Shown piece after piece: positions 7,308 through 15,999 of a stretch of DNA of 64,000 nucleotides (positions within the stretch are counted from its first letter, which is position 1; the number at the start of each line of letters is the position of its first letter). The notes under the pieces are model-generated. The model saw nothing but the letters and a program-made list of their open reading frames with translations. It had not been told where the DNA came from and did not search any database. The position numbers and the translations under genes were made by a program. This DNA is from Akkermansia muciniphila. GTDB lineage: Bacteria; Verrucomicrobiota; Verrucomicrobiia; Opitutales; Opitutaceae. The stretch lies in contig CAMCZZ010000016.1 in assembly GCA_945888375.1 (NCBI GenBank), forward strand, positions 1 through 64,000, given 5' to 3'.

Positions 7308-8095
7308 GCCCGCGTCTGCTGCGCCGTCTGCCGCCCTTCGTGCTCGCGGGGCTCTTCCTCGCCGGCTGGCAGGCGCTGCACCATGCGCTGCCGGCGGGGC
7401 GGCGGTTTCTCTTCCCGAGCCTGCCGCAGTTGGCCGGGGCCTTTCGCGTGCATGGGGCGGCCCTGCTCGATGCGGCCGGGCAAACCGCGCTCGCCTCCCT
7501 TGGCGGCTTCGCCCTCGCGGCGGTCGTGGCCGTGGGGGCCTCGCTCCTACTGGCCAGCTCCACGCTGGTGCGGCAGGCGCTCTATCCTTACCTGATGGGC
7601 CTGCAAATGGTGCCCGTGATCATCGTGGCGCCCATCCTTATCCTCTGGGTGGGGCCGGGCGCGCCGAGCGTGATCATCGTGACGTTTTTGATCACATTTT
7701 TCCCTTTGGTGGTGAACACCACTCAGGGCCTGCTCTCGGTGGATCAAGGGCATCTCGACCTCTTCCGCATGGGGCGGGCGGCGCGCTGGCAGGAACTGCT
7801 TTTGCTGAGGGCGCCCGCGGCGTTGCCGTATTTCTTCACCGGGCTGCGCATCGCCGCCATCCTCGCCCCCATCGGCGCGCTGACCGCCGACTATCTCGTC
7901 GGCAGCACCACGGGCGGGCGTTCGGGGCTGGGCATCATGGCGCTGCTCTTCAGTGCTCGTAACGAGATCCCTGCGCTCTACGCCACCGCGGTGGTGGGCT
8001 GCGCGCTCGGCTTTGCGCTGGTGGCGCTGGTCTCCGGCCTCGCCTGGATCGTGCTTCACCGCTGGCACGAAAGCTATTCCCCTTCCGACTCATGA
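7304..8095 (+). CDS. ABC transporter permease (BPD_transp_1, NMT1/THI5-associated)
   Basis: The 263-residue membrane protein has about six hydrophobic segments and the cytoplasmic EAA-type loop seen as RAARWQELLLLRAPAALPYF, which docks on the ATPase. It forms the inner-membrane channel. The ATG at 7304 overlaps the ATPase stop, and its own stop overlaps the start of the substrate-binding gene (ATGA at 8092), so all three genes are translationally coupled. Confidence 0.9.
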   Translation: MSPRLLRRLPPFVLAGLFLAGWQALHHALPAGRRFLFPSLPQLAGAFRVHGAALLDAAGQTALASLGGFALAAVVAVGASLLLASSTLVRQALYPYLMGLQMVPVIIVAPILILWVGPGAPSVIIVTFLITFFPLVVNTTQGLLSVDQGHLDLFRMGRAARWQELLLLRAPAALPYFFTGLRIAAILAPIGALTADYLVGSTTGGRSGLGIMALLFSARNEIPALYATAVVGCALGFALVALVSGLAWIVLHRWHESYSPSDS

Positions 8096-9114
8096 AAATC
8101 CCCGCCGCCGCCTTCCGTCTGTCTCTTCCCCTGCTCGCCGCCGGGGCGTGGTTCCTGGCCGGCTGTGCCAAGTCCGGTCCCGGCGCGGCCGGCGCCGGGG
8201 TGGGCGAGCCTGCCCTGACCAAAATCACGGTGCAACTGGACTGGGTGCCGGAGCCCGAGCACGGCGGGCTCTTCCAGGCCCAGGCGCGCGGCTGGTTTCG
8301 CGAGGCGGGGCTCGACGTCACGCTCGTGCCCGGCGGGCCCAATGCCCTCGTGAACCAGCGCATCGCCACCGGCCAGGCGGACATCGGCCAGGGCGAGAGC
8401 GTCACCACTTTGCTCGACGTGCAAAAGGGGCTGCCCCTGCTCCAGGTCGCGGCGGTGTTCCAGAACGACCCCTCGGTCTTCCTGCTCCACGCCGATAATC
8501 CGGTGCGCGATTTCAAAGACCTCAACGGCCGCAAGATCATGGCCCGCCCGGCCTGGATCTTTCTCGATTACCTGCGCCAGAAATACGCCATCGATTTCAC
8601 CATCATCCCGTTCAACTTTTCCGTGACCAACTTCATCGCGGACCGGGACTTTATCCAGCAGGGCTACTACATCGCCGAACCCTACTTCATCACCCAAGGC
8701 GGCGCGCCCGCCCCGCGCTACCTCTATGCCTGGGACGCCGGCTACGATTCCTATGCGGTCTTGATCGCCAACCGCGACTGGGCCCGCCAAAACCCCGCCG
8801 CCCTGCGTGCCTTTCTCGCCGCCTACATCCGCGGTTGGCGCGACTACCTCGAGGGGGATCCGGCCCCGGCCCACGCCGCGATGAAGGCGGCCAACGATAA
8901 AAACACCGACGCGTTTCTGGACTTCTCCCGTGCCATGATCGTGAAGGAAAAGCTGGTGGTCGGCCGCGACGCCGCCGACTCGGCGCGCATCGGCCGGCTC
9001 GATCCCGCCCGCTACGCCACCCAGCTTAAGATCGTCGAGGACCTCAAACTCCTCCCGGCCGGTGCCTTGAAAGTGCCGGAGGTCATGACCACGGAGTTCC
9101 TGCCCGCGCCCTGA
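8092..9114 (+). CDS. NMT1/THI5-like substrate-binding lipoprotein
   Basis: The 340-residue protein begins with a lipoprotein signal (lipobox LAGC, modified cysteine at residue 25). The mature part opens with VQLDWVPEPEHGGLFQAQA, followed by GQADIGQGE and the GYYIAEPYFI region, typical of the NMT1/THI5 family that binds thiamine-pyrimidine precursors or related heterocycles such as riboflavin. It is predicted to be membrane-anchored and to deliver ligand to the upstream permease/ATPase. I see no thiamine riboswitch ahead of the operon, so thiamine-precursor uptake is only one option. Confidence 0.85.
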   Translation: MKIPAAAFRLSLPLLAAGAWFLAGCAKSGPGAAGAGVGEPALTKITVQLDWVPEPEHGGLFQAQARGWFREAGLDVTLVPGGPNALVNQRIATGQADIGQGESVTTLLDVQKGLPLLQVAAVFQNDPSVFLLHADNPVRDFKDLNGRKIMARPAWIFLDYLRQKYAIDFTIIPFNFSVTNFIADRDFIQQGYYIAEPYFITQGGAPAPRYLYAWDAGYDSYAVLIANRDWARQNPAALRAFLAAYIRGWRDYLEGDPAPAHAAMKAANDKNTDAFLDFSRAMIVKEKLVVGRDAADSARIGRLDPARYATQLKIVEDLKLLPAGALKVPEVMTTEFLPAP

Positions 9115-9138
9115 GGCCGGCCGCCGCCTCTTTGCCCC

Positions 9139-10020
9139 GTGGTTTCCGTGCCCCAGACCCTGCGCTGCCGCGAGCTCGTGCTCGACCTCGGCACGCCCCG
9201 GATCATGGGCATCCTGAATGTCACCGACGACTCGTTCTACGACGGCGGCCAGCACCTCTCGCCGGACGCTGCCCTCGCGCGTGCCCGCCGCATGGTGGAG
9301 GAGGGGGCGGATATCCTCGATATCGGCGGCCAATCCACCCGGCCCGGCCACGTAGAGATACCGGAGGCGGAGGAGCTCGCCCGCGTGCTCCCGGTGCTCC
9401 GCGCGCTGGCGGCCGAGTTTCCCGGGCTGCCGCTTTCCATCGATACCTACCGTCCGGCGGTGGCCGCCGCCGCGCTGGCCGCCGGGGGGCACATCCTCAA
9501 CGATGTCCACGGCCTGCAGGGGCCGGGGGGAGACGAGCTCGCCCGGCTGGCGGCGGAGGCGGGCGCTGCCGTGGTGGTGATGCACCATGACCCCGCGCTC
9601 CGCACTATCGCGGCTGCCGCCGACCCCTTGCCCCCGGTGCTGGCCTGGCTGGAGCGCAGTCTTGCCCTGGCGACCGCCGCCGGTCTGCCGGACGATCGCG
9701 TGGTGGTGGACCCGGGCATAGGCTTTGGCAAAACCCAGGCGCAAAACCTCGTCCTTCTCGCCCGGCTCGGCGAACTGCGCGCGCTGGGGCGGCCGGTCTT
9801 GCTCGGCGTCTCCCGCAAGAGCGTGATCGGCCACGCCTTGCCCGAGCTGGCCGCGCCGGCCGACCGCCTCGAGCCCACCCTCGCGCTCACCGCGCTGGCT
9901 GTGCGCCAGGGCGTGCCCCTGCACCGCGTGCACGACGTCCTCGCCAACCGCCGCGCCGCCCGCATGGCGGCCGCGCTGCCGCCGGCGGGGGCGGACCGAG
10001 GGTGTTTTTTTAACGTGTAA
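9139..10020 (+). CDS. folP: Dihydropteroate synthase
   Basis: The 293-residue protein catalyses condensation of 6-hydroxymethyl-dihydropterin pyrophosphate with p-aminobenzoate in folate synthesis. Visible family motifs are GILNVTDDSFYDGG, DIGGQSTRPG, SIDTYRP, ILNDVHGLQG, DPGIGFGKT and GVSRKSVIG. The second motif deviates slightly from the usual GILNVTPDSFSDGG (aspartate for proline, tyrosine for serine), but the key asparagine is present. I use the GTG at 9139. It follows the ABC importer by 24 bases and may be co-transcribed. Confidence 0.93.
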   Translation: MVSVPQTLRCRELVLDLGTPRIMGILNVTDDSFYDGGQHLSPDAALARARRMVEEGADILDIGGQSTRPGHVEIPEAEELARVLPVLRALAAEFPGLPLSIDTYRPAVAAAALAAGGHILNDVHGLQGPGGDELARLAAEAGAAVVVMHHDPALRTIAAAADPLPPVLAWLERSLALATAAGLPDDRVVVDPGIGFGKTQAQNLVLLARLGELRALGRPVLLGVSRKSVIGHALPELAAPADRLEPTLALTALAVRQGVPLHRVHDVLANRRAARMAAALPPAGADRGCFFNV

Positions 10021-10049
10021 TCGGCGCCGGGCCCGGCACTGTCCGCCCC

Positions 10050-11492
10050 ATGAAAATCGTCCATGCGGCGAGCGAGTTGTTTCCTTATGTAAAGACCGGC
10101 GGGCTGGCGGATGCGGTGGCTTCGCTGGCCGGGGCGCTGGCGGATCGCGGCCACGAGGTGGCGGTGTTTTTGCCGGGCTACCGCGGCGTGGTGGAGCATC
10201 CCGATGCCGCCGAGGCGGAGACGGTCCTGCGGCCCCGGATCGAGATGGGCGATGTCTTCATGAGCGGGGAGATCCGGCGCTTTCAGCCCCGCGAGGGCCT
10301 GACGGTTTATCTCGTCTGCCGGGATGAATTTTTCGACCGGAGCCACCCCTATGGCACGGGTGAGCGGGACTATGAGGACAACCACCACCGGTTTATCTTT
10401 TTCTGCAAAGGCGTGGTCGAGGCCATGCGCCTGCTGCGGATGAATGCCGATACCGTCCACTGCCACGATTGGCAGACCGGTTTGCTGCCGCTGCTGCTCC
10501 GCCATGCCGAGCAGCGCCACGGCGACATCCTCGCCATGCGGACGGTGCTCACCGTGCACAACCTGGCCTTTCAAGGGGTGTTTCCCATGCGCTCCTTCTA
10601 CCGCACCAACCTGCCCGATGAACTCATGGGCATAGACGGGGTGGAGTTCTACGGGCAGATGAACTTTTTGAAGGCCGGCCTCCTCTTTGCCGACCGCATC
10701 AGCACGGTCAGCCCGACCTACGCCCGCGAGATCCAGACGCCCGAGTTTGGCTGCGGACTGGAGGGCGTGGTGGCCTCGCGGGCGGAGGAGCTCGCCGGCC
10801 TGCTCAACGGCATCGACTCCGCGATTTGGAATCCGGCCCAGGACCCGCTCCTGCCGGCGGGCTACACCATCGGCAACCTGAAGGGCAAATGGACCTGCCG
10901 CGCGGAGTTGCTGCGGCGGCACGGCTTTGACCCCGACTACGCGGGCCCGGTGTTCGGCATGGTCTGCCGCTTAACCAGCCAGAAGGGCGTCGATCTGGTC
11001 CTGGCCAACCGCGAATTCTTCAAACGCGAAGACTGCCGCCTGATCGTGCTGGGCAAGGGCGACCCGGAGCTCACGCGTGGTCTGCGCGAGCTGGCCCAGG
11101 CCCTGCCCAAACGCGTCGCGCTCAGCACGGTGCATGACGAGGGCATGAGCCACCTCGTGACGGCCGGGGCCGACTTTTTCCTCATGCCCTCGCGCTTCGA
11201 GCCGTGTGGTCTCAGCCAGATGTATTCCCAAGTCTATGGCACCATCCCGGTGGTCACCGGGGTGGGCGGGCTGGCGGACACGGTGGTCGATTGCGATGCG
11301 CACCCGGCGGCGGGCACGGGCATCCTGGTGCCGGTGACGGCCGAGGGGCTGTTGGACGGTCTCGACCGGGCGCTCGTCCTGCACCGCGACGTGAAGCGGC
11401 TGGTCAAGGTCCAGCTCGGCGGCATGCGCAAGGACTTCGGCTGGGGTGCCACGGTGAAGGCCTACGAAACGCTCTACGGCGACGGCGAGTGA
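10050..11492 (+). CDS. glgA: Glycogen (starch) synthase, GT5 family
   Basis: The 480-residue enzyme transfers glucose from ADP-glucose to growing alpha-1,4-glucan. It starts MKIVHAASELFPYVKTGGLA, containing the KTGGL ADP-glucose-binding motif. Other family features are HCHDWQTGLLPLLL, NGIDSAIWNP, VCRLTSQKG and MPSRFEPCGLSQMYSQVYGT near the C-terminus with the catalytic E-x7-E glutamate. Length is normal for GlgA. The last 19 bases overlap the convergent lipoprotein gene. Confidence 0.95.
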   Translation: MKIVHAASELFPYVKTGGLADAVASLAGALADRGHEVAVFLPGYRGVVEHPDAAEAETVLRPRIEMGDVFMSGEIRRFQPREGLTVYLVCRDEFFDRSHPYGTGERDYEDNHHRFIFFCKGVVEAMRLLRMNADTVHCHDWQTGLLPLLLRHAEQRHGDILAMRTVLTVHNLAFQGVFPMRSFYRTNLPDELMGIDGVEFYGQMNFLKAGLLFADRISTVSPTYAREIQTPEFGCGLEGVVASRAEELAGLLNGIDSAIWNPAQDPLLPAGYTIGNLKGKWTCRAELLRRHGFDPDYAGPVFGMVCRLTSQKGVDLVLANREFFKREDCRLIVLGKGDPELTRGLRELAQALPKRVALSTVHDEGMSHLVTAGADFFLMPSRFEPCGLSQMYSQVYGTIPVVTGVGGLADTVVDCDAHPAAGTGILVPVTAEGLLDGLDRALVLHRDVKRLVKVQLGGMRKDFGWGATVKAYETLYGDGE

Positions 11493-12226
11493 GCCCCGGC
11501 GGCAGCGGCACTCATATCGGCTTGGTCGCTGAATTTGCTCACGACTTCCTGGTGGAAGTTTGAGAGCCAGAAGCGGGTGCCGCGCACGTGCAGGCTGGTC
11601 TCCAGCGGCAGGGCCGGGCGTCCGCCCGAGGGCGGGGCGTAGAGGAGGGTGGTGCGGGCTTCCTGGATGGTCAGGCTGGTGGCGGCCTTGAAGGGCTGGA
11701 AGTTGAACAACTCCACTCGGGTGAAGGCGCCCGTGGCGGCGTCCTGTGTGAAGCGTGCGCGCATGTGCGCGGCGGCGGTGTCGTGCTCGCCGGCCGGCAC
11801 GAGGGCGAACTCGTAGGTGGCGGACTGCCCGTCGCGGGCGACCAGCGTGGCGGAGGCGCGGTCGAGCTGGGAGGCGAGGTTGGCGGCGGCGTCGAAGGGC
11901 GGGCGGGTATCGCGGTAGCGCTGTTGCTCGGTCTCGGTGGGGGCGCGGCCTTTTTCCGAGAGCAGGGTCCAGCGGGCGGGGCCGCGGCGGGAGGGGTCGT
12001 AGCGTTCCACGCGATCGCGGCCGCCGCCGGTGGTGGACTGGGTGAAGGCCCAGCCCTTGGGGCCCTCGGCGCGGAAAGCATCGAGGGCGGCGGCGAGGTC
12101 GGCGGGCAAGGGGGAGACCACGGCCAGAGGCGCGGCGGGGGCCGTCGCGGGCGGGGGCGGCTGGCAGCCGGGCAGGGCGAGCACGAGGAAGGAGACGGCG
12201 AGGAAGGCGGGAAGGCGGGAGAGCAC
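11474..12226 (-). CDS. Hypothetical lipoprotein
   Basis: A lipoprotein signal peptide is clear (hydrophobic stretch, then lipobox ALPGC with the cysteine at residue 21), followed by a proline/alanine-rich linker. The remainder is predicted soluble and mixed alpha/beta with no family I recognise; segments such as GKGWAF-type repeats are absent and the only notable part is an aromatic C-terminal region (RGTRFWLSNFHQEVVSKFS). It is last in a long minus-strand run beginning at the HD protein and follows the Gre-domain gene by 14 bases. Its C-terminus overlaps glgA convergently. Confidence 0.75.
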   Translation of the reverse strand: MLSRLPAFLAVSFLVLALPGCQPPPPATAPAAPLAVVSPLPADLAAALDAFRAEGPKGWAFTQSTTGGGRDRVERYDPSRRGPARWTLLSEKGRAPTETEQQRYRDTRPPFDAAANLASQLDRASATLVARDGQSATYEFALVPAGEHDTAAAHMRARFTQDAATGAFTRVELFNFQPFKAATSLTIQEARTTLLYAPPSGGRPALPLETSLHVRGTRFWLSNFHQEVVSKFSDQADMSAAAAGAHSPSP

Positions 12227-12240
12227 GGTAAAAGTTTTTT

Positions 12241-12720
12241 TCAGGTGAGGGCGGTAACCCGCGGGGCGGGGGCGCCTTTGCGGGGGGGCGGGAGGGTGGC
12301 GCCGACGGGGCGGCCGAGGAGGGCGCGGCCGAGGGGGGAGCCGGGGGTGACGACGGTGATTTCGCGGCCGTCGTCGGGCGCGGCGAGGGTGAGGCCGCCG
12401 TGGGTGGGGCCGAGCAGGATGTGATCGGTGCGGGCGCCGGCAACGAGCGTGACCTCGCTGCCCACGCGGGCCTCGCGGTGGCCGGGGGGCGGGAACACGA
12501 GGGCGCGCCAGGCGGCCAGGGCGGCGGCGAGCTCGGCGGCCTGGCGGGCTTGCCCCTCGGCGAGGTAGGCGGCCTCCTGCGCGTGGGTATCGTATTTGTT
12601 CTCGGCGCGGCTCTCCTCGCTGATCGACTCGTCGCGGGCGTCGCGCGCGGCGTCGGTCTGGCGGGAGAGTTCGGCCTCGAGGGCGGCGAGCACGGTGGCG
12701 CGCAGGGCTTCCTTGGACAT
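12241..12720 (-). CDS. GreA/GreB-domain protein
   Basis: The 159-residue protein has an N-terminal charged helical region (ELSRQTDAARDARDESISEE) in place of the Gre coiled coil, and a C-terminal beta domain ending SPLGRALLGRPVGATL, which matches the end of GreA/GreB/Rnk factors. Gre factors bind the RNA polymerase secondary channel and stimulate cleavage of backtracked RNA. The acidic tip residues of the coiled coil may correspond to DES..EE here, but this is uncertain. It sits 22 bases after ispH and 14 before the lipoprotein gene, so it is part of that transcription unit rather than a stand-alone greA. Confidence 0.75.
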   Translation of the reverse strand: MSKEALRATVLAALEAELSRQTDAARDARDESISEESRAENKYDTHAQEAAYLAEGQARQAAELAAALAAWRALVFPPPGHREARVGSEVTLVAGARTDHILLGPTHGGLTLAAPDDGREITVVTPGSPLGRALLGRPVGATLPPPRKGAPAPRVTALT

Positions 12721-12742
12721 GGGCGGGACGGGTGCGACAGGC

Positions 12743-14494
12743 TCAGGCGGGGCCGAGGCCGGCGAGGACCGTCTCGATGGGCCGCAGGCGGCCGGCGGGG
12801 AAGAGCGAGTTGATGCGGGTGATGACGGCCTGGATGAGGCCGTCGGGGCAGCTGGCGCCGCCGGTGATGAGGATGCGGCGGGGGCGGGCGAAGTCCTCGC
12901 CGGGCCAGAGCGCGCGCGGCTCGTGGTGGCCGCCGGCGGGGGCGCCGGGCTGGTGGGCGGGGAAGACGTAATGGTTGACCTCGTCGAGCGAACGGATGTC
13001 GGCCTCGCTCTGAATAAAAAACGCCAGGCGGCCGAGGCGTTCCTCGCACAGGCGGTGGAGCTGATAGGTGTTGGACGAGTTCTTCCCGCCGATCACGAAG
13101 GCGGCGTCGAGCGGCTCGGCGAGGGCGCGGCCGAGGGCATCCTGATTCACCTGGGTGGCGTAGCAGAGGGTATCGGTGCGGCCTTGGCCGCCGACGCGCT
13201 CGGGGGTGCCGGGCGGGACGGGCCCGCAGGTGGCGGCGTAGGCGGTGCGCAGGTGGGCGATGATCTCGCGGGTCTCGTTGACCAGCAGGGTGGTCTGGTT
13301 GACGACGGCGATGTGTTCGAGGTCGCGGCTGACGGCGAAGTCTTCGGTGAAGCGGCCGGCGAAGGCGTGTTCAAACTCGGCCTGGGCGGCGGGTTCGTGG
13401 CGGCGGGGCAGGAGCTCGGCGAGCGCGCGGGCCTCGGCGAGATTGCGCACGATCACGGCGGGGGCGTGGCGGCGGGTATTGGCGAAGGTGGCCTTGGTCT
13501 CCTCGTGCTCGTGTTTGCCGTGGATAACGACGGTGTAGCCCTCGCGACCGTAGGCGCGGGCGGCTTTCCAGACTTTCTCCACCAGCATGCAGGTGGCGTC
13601 GTAGGCGCACACGGCCAGGCCGCGGCGCACGAGGCGGCGCTTGTCGTCGTCGGTGGCGCCGAAGGCGGGGATGATCACGATATCCTCGGGGTGGAGGGTA
13701 TCCCAAAGGAGCGGGTCTGCGGGCGTGGCGGGGGCGGTGGCGGAGACCTTGCGGCCGGAGATGGTGAAGGGGGCGCCTTTATCCGACTGGAGGTAGCGCA
13801 GGCCGCGGCGGAGGAGGTCCTCGTTGACGAAGGGATTATGGATCAGCTCGGACAGCATGAACACGCGGCGGCCGGGGTTCTCGGCGAGGGTTTCGTAGGC
13901 GCGCTCGATGGCGTTTTTCACGCCGAGGCAGAAGCCGAAGTGGCTGGGCAGCACATAGTGCACGGCGCCGAAATCCAGCGGCACGGGGGCGGCGGCGGAG
14001 CGTTCGTGCCGGCGGGCGAGGGCCTTGAGCGCGGTGCACAGCGTGGACTGGTAAAGGGCGCGCGAGGAGGGGTCTTGGTCGTAGATGGCGGTGTTGCGCT
14101 CGTGGGCGGGGCGGAACTTGTAGATAAAATCGTTTTCCCCGAGGTGGAGGTAGGGCAACTCGACGAGGAAGGGCTCCAGGGCGGGCAGCAGGGCGGCGAG
14201 CAGCGGGGTGTTGGCGGCAGGGGTGGCGGCGAGGGCGTCGAGCGACTGAAAAACGATGGCGGTCGGGCCGAGCGGATGGGGCGCGCCGCCGCGGTCGGGC
14301 AGGGAAGCGATGACGGCGCGGCGGGGGCCGGCGGGATCGGGCAGGACCAAGGTGTGGGCGGAGGGGCGGAAGCCGGGGAGGCTGGCGCCGTCGGCCGGGG
14401 CGCGGCCGTGCGGGGTGAACTGGATCGCGAGGCGGTTGTGCGCGTCGAAGGCGAGGACAAGCTCGGGCTGGGAGGGGGAGGAGGCGGCGGGCAC
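12743..14494 (-). CDS. ispH: 4-hydroxy-3-methylbut-2-enyl diphosphate reductase with N-terminal extension
   Basis: IspH performs the last step of the MEP isoprenoid pathway, making IPP and DMAPP with a 4Fe-4S cluster. The three cluster cysteines appear in FGFCLGVKNAIERA, DATCMLVEKVW and TGGASCPDGLIQ. The 583-residue protein is much longer than the roughly 310-residue E. coli enzyme. About 180 extra N-terminal residues precede the catalytic core, and the core has insertions (for example the EEAxx-like YGREGYTVVIHGKHEHEETK region). I do not recognise the extension. The gene lies between an 84-residue hypothetical gene and the Gre-domain gene. Confidence 0.88.
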   Translation of the reverse strand: MPAASSPSQPELVLAFDAHNRLAIQFTPHGRAPADGASLPGFRPSAHTLVLPDPAGPRRAVIASLPDRGGAPHPLGPTAIVFQSLDALAATPAANTPLLAALLPALEPFLVELPYLHLGENDFIYKFRPAHERNTAIYDQDPSSRALYQSTLCTALKALARRHERSAAAPVPLDFGAVHYVLPSHFGFCLGVKNAIERAYETLAENPGRRVFMLSELIHNPFVNEDLLRRGLRYLQSDKGAPFTISGRKVSATAPATPADPLLWDTLHPEDIVIIPAFGATDDDKRRLVRRGLAVCAYDATCMLVEKVWKAARAYGREGYTVVIHGKHEHEETKATFANTRRHAPAVIVRNLAEARALAELLPRRHEPAAQAEFEHAFAGRFTEDFAVSRDLEHIAVVNQTTLLVNETREIIAHLRTAYAATCGPVPPGTPERVGGQGRTDTLCYATQVNQDALGRALAEPLDAAFVIGGKNSSNTYQLHRLCEERLGRLAFFIQSEADIRSLDEVNHYVFPAHQPGAPAGGHHEPRALWPGEDFARPRRILITGGASCPDGLIQAVITRINSLFPAGRLRPIETVLAGLGPA

Positions 14495-14538
14495 GGGAGG
14501 GGGGGCGGAGGGTCGCGAAGATGGGCGAGGGCGGCGCC

Positions 14539-14793
14539 TTACTCTTCGCCGTCTTCGGCCGGGTCTTGGTCGGCGTCGAAGCTATCGACGAAGCGGGTGG
14601 CGAAAAAGTCCTCTTCCTCGAGGATGGCCAGCACGTGGTCGGTCACGATTTTCCGGTCGGCGGCGGCGAGGCGGGGGTGTTCCAAGGCGAGGAACTCGGT
14701 GATGCCGGCGCGCGCCTGAGTGCGGTCGGGGCAAGCGGCGAGGAACTCGTCGGCTTGGCGGGCGATATCATCGATGATGGGGCGGAGGTTCAT
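14539..14793 (-). CDS. Small acidic hypothetical protein
   Basis: This 84-residue protein starts MNLRPIIDDIARQADEFLAA and ends in a very acidic tail (DSFDADQDPAEDGEE). It is predicted mainly helical and soluble. I recognise no family. The ATG at 14793 was chosen because upstream in-frame sequence is proline/arginine-rich and intergenic in character. It sits 44 bases before ispH and 74 after alkC in the same direction. Confidence 0.65.
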   Translation of the reverse strand: MNLRPIIDDIARQADEFLAACPDRTQARAGITEFLALEHPRLAAADRKIVTDHVLAILEEEDFFATRFVDSFDADQDPAEDGEE

Positions 14794-14867
14794 GGCGGGG
14801 ATGCGCGGGCGAAGGTGGGCGGGAACGCGGGAAATTACACTGGTTTTTTGCAGCGGTGAGGGTGGTT

Positions 14868-15938
14868 TCAGCGGAGCAGGGTGAACTGGCTCGCGGCGAG
14901 GCGGCGGCCGTTGAGCTGCAGCTCGACCCGGTGCACGCCGGGATGGTGCCGGCGGGTGGAGAAATCCCGGATCGTCTGGCGCTTGGTCAGGGTGGTGGTC
15001 TCGTGCGGGGCTAGGGTGAGGGTGGTCCACTTAAAAACCTTTACCGAAGGGCGGCCGGAGGGGCGCACGTAGTGGACGACATAATCGACGGCGAGTGCCT
15101 GGGCGCGGGGCGAGCTTGAGGCGAGGCGGGCGGAGAGCGTCACGGTATCGCCCAGGCGGAGGCGGGCGGGCCGGGCGGCGAGGGTGGCCGTGAGGCGGGG
15201 CGCGGCGCCGACTCCGAGCAGGGCGAGGGCGCGGGGGTGGCCCTTTTTCACCAAAGTGCGCAGGGCGTGGCGCACGATCCAGGCGGTGCGGGCCTCGCGG
15301 CGATCCCAACCGGCGACCAGATCGAGCACGATGTCGGGGTGATCTTTGGTAATATCGTTCAGGTGGTTGGCGACGGACTTGCGCACGTAGAGGCTGGGGT
15401 CGGTGCGCAGGGCGGCCAGCAGGGGCAAGGCGGGCGACGGATCGGTGATTAATGCGCGGAGGCTTTGGCCCCAGGGCAGGCGGGGGCGGGAGCCTTCGCT
15501 GGCGAGGCGGCGGACGTGTTCGTCCGGCGAGGTGGTCCAGCCGGTGAGGATGGCGAGGGTGCCGGTGAGATCGCGTTCGAGGAAGGGGCGGAGGGCGAAC
15601 TCGGCCGAGCCGTGGCAGGTGAGCTCGCGCAGGGCGGGCAGGGCGAGGGCGGGTTGCTCGAGGCCGCGGCGGGCGACGTGGGCGCAGGGCCAGATGGCGA
15701 CGAAGCCGTGGCCGATTTGCGGGGCGTGGGCGAGGAGCACTGGGAGTTGTTCTGCAAACGGCAGGGGCAGCGCGCGGTCGAAGGCCTCGGCGGTGCGCCG
15801 CAGGCGGTCCATGAGTCCCAGGGTATCGAGCTCGCACAGGGCGTGGGCGAGAAAGGCCTCCGGGTCGAAGCGCGCGTGCAGGGCGGCGAGCTGGCGGGCG
15901 GTCAGGCGCAGGCGCCCGGCGTTGAACAGGTTTTTCAT
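14868..15938 (-). CDS. alkC: AlkC-type DNA alkylation repair glycosylase with C-terminal Ig-like domain
   Basis: The 356-residue protein begins MKNLFNAGRLRLTARQLAAL and contains the HEAT-repeat core of the AlkC/AlkD superfamily, including TSPDEHVRRLASEGSRPRLP, LLAALRTDPSLYVRKSVANH and LNDITKDHPDIV. These proteins excise cationic alkylated bases such as 3-methyladenine without base flipping. Residues from about 260 onward (LGDTVTLSARLASSS, then VDYVVHYVRPSG) form a beta-rich immunoglobulin-like domain, as known for full-length AlkC. It should act in the cytoplasm on chromosomal DNA. Confidence 0.88.
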   Translation of the reverse strand: MKNLFNAGRLRLTARQLAALHARFDPEAFLAHALCELDTLGLMDRLRRTAEAFDRALPLPFAEQLPVLLAHAPQIGHGFVAIWPCAHVARRGLEQPALALPALRELTCHGSAEFALRPFLERDLTGTLAILTGWTTSPDEHVRRLASEGSRPRLPWGQSLRALITDPSPALPLLAALRTDPSLYVRKSVANHLNDITKDHPDIVLDLVAGWDRREARTAWIVRHALRTLVKKGHPRALALLGVGAAPRLTATLAARPARLRLGDTVTLSARLASSSPRAQALAVDYVVHYVRPSGRPSVKVFKWTTLTLAPHETTTLTKRQTIRDFSTRRHHPGVHRVELQLNGRRLAASQFTLLR

Positions 15939-15999
15939 CGGCGCGGGGGGCGGCGGGCGGTGGCCGGGGCCCGGGTAAAGCCGGCCGGCGAGGGTGGGT

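Noticed and set aside
8074-9933. A 619-residue minus-strand frame opposite the ABC binding protein and folP
   Set aside because: Both plus-strand genes have clear family motifs; the antisense frame has none and is an artefact of high GC content.
10971-13049. A 692-residue minus-strand frame rich in Arg and Pro
   Set aside because: It overlaps glgA, the lipoprotein, the Gre-domain gene and ispH in wrong frames and has extreme low-complexity composition.
12596-14719. A 707-residue plus-strand frame opposite ispH and the Gre-domain gene
   Set aside because: Its translation is glycine/alanine/valine-rich without any motif; it mirrors the codon bias of the genuine minus-strand genes.
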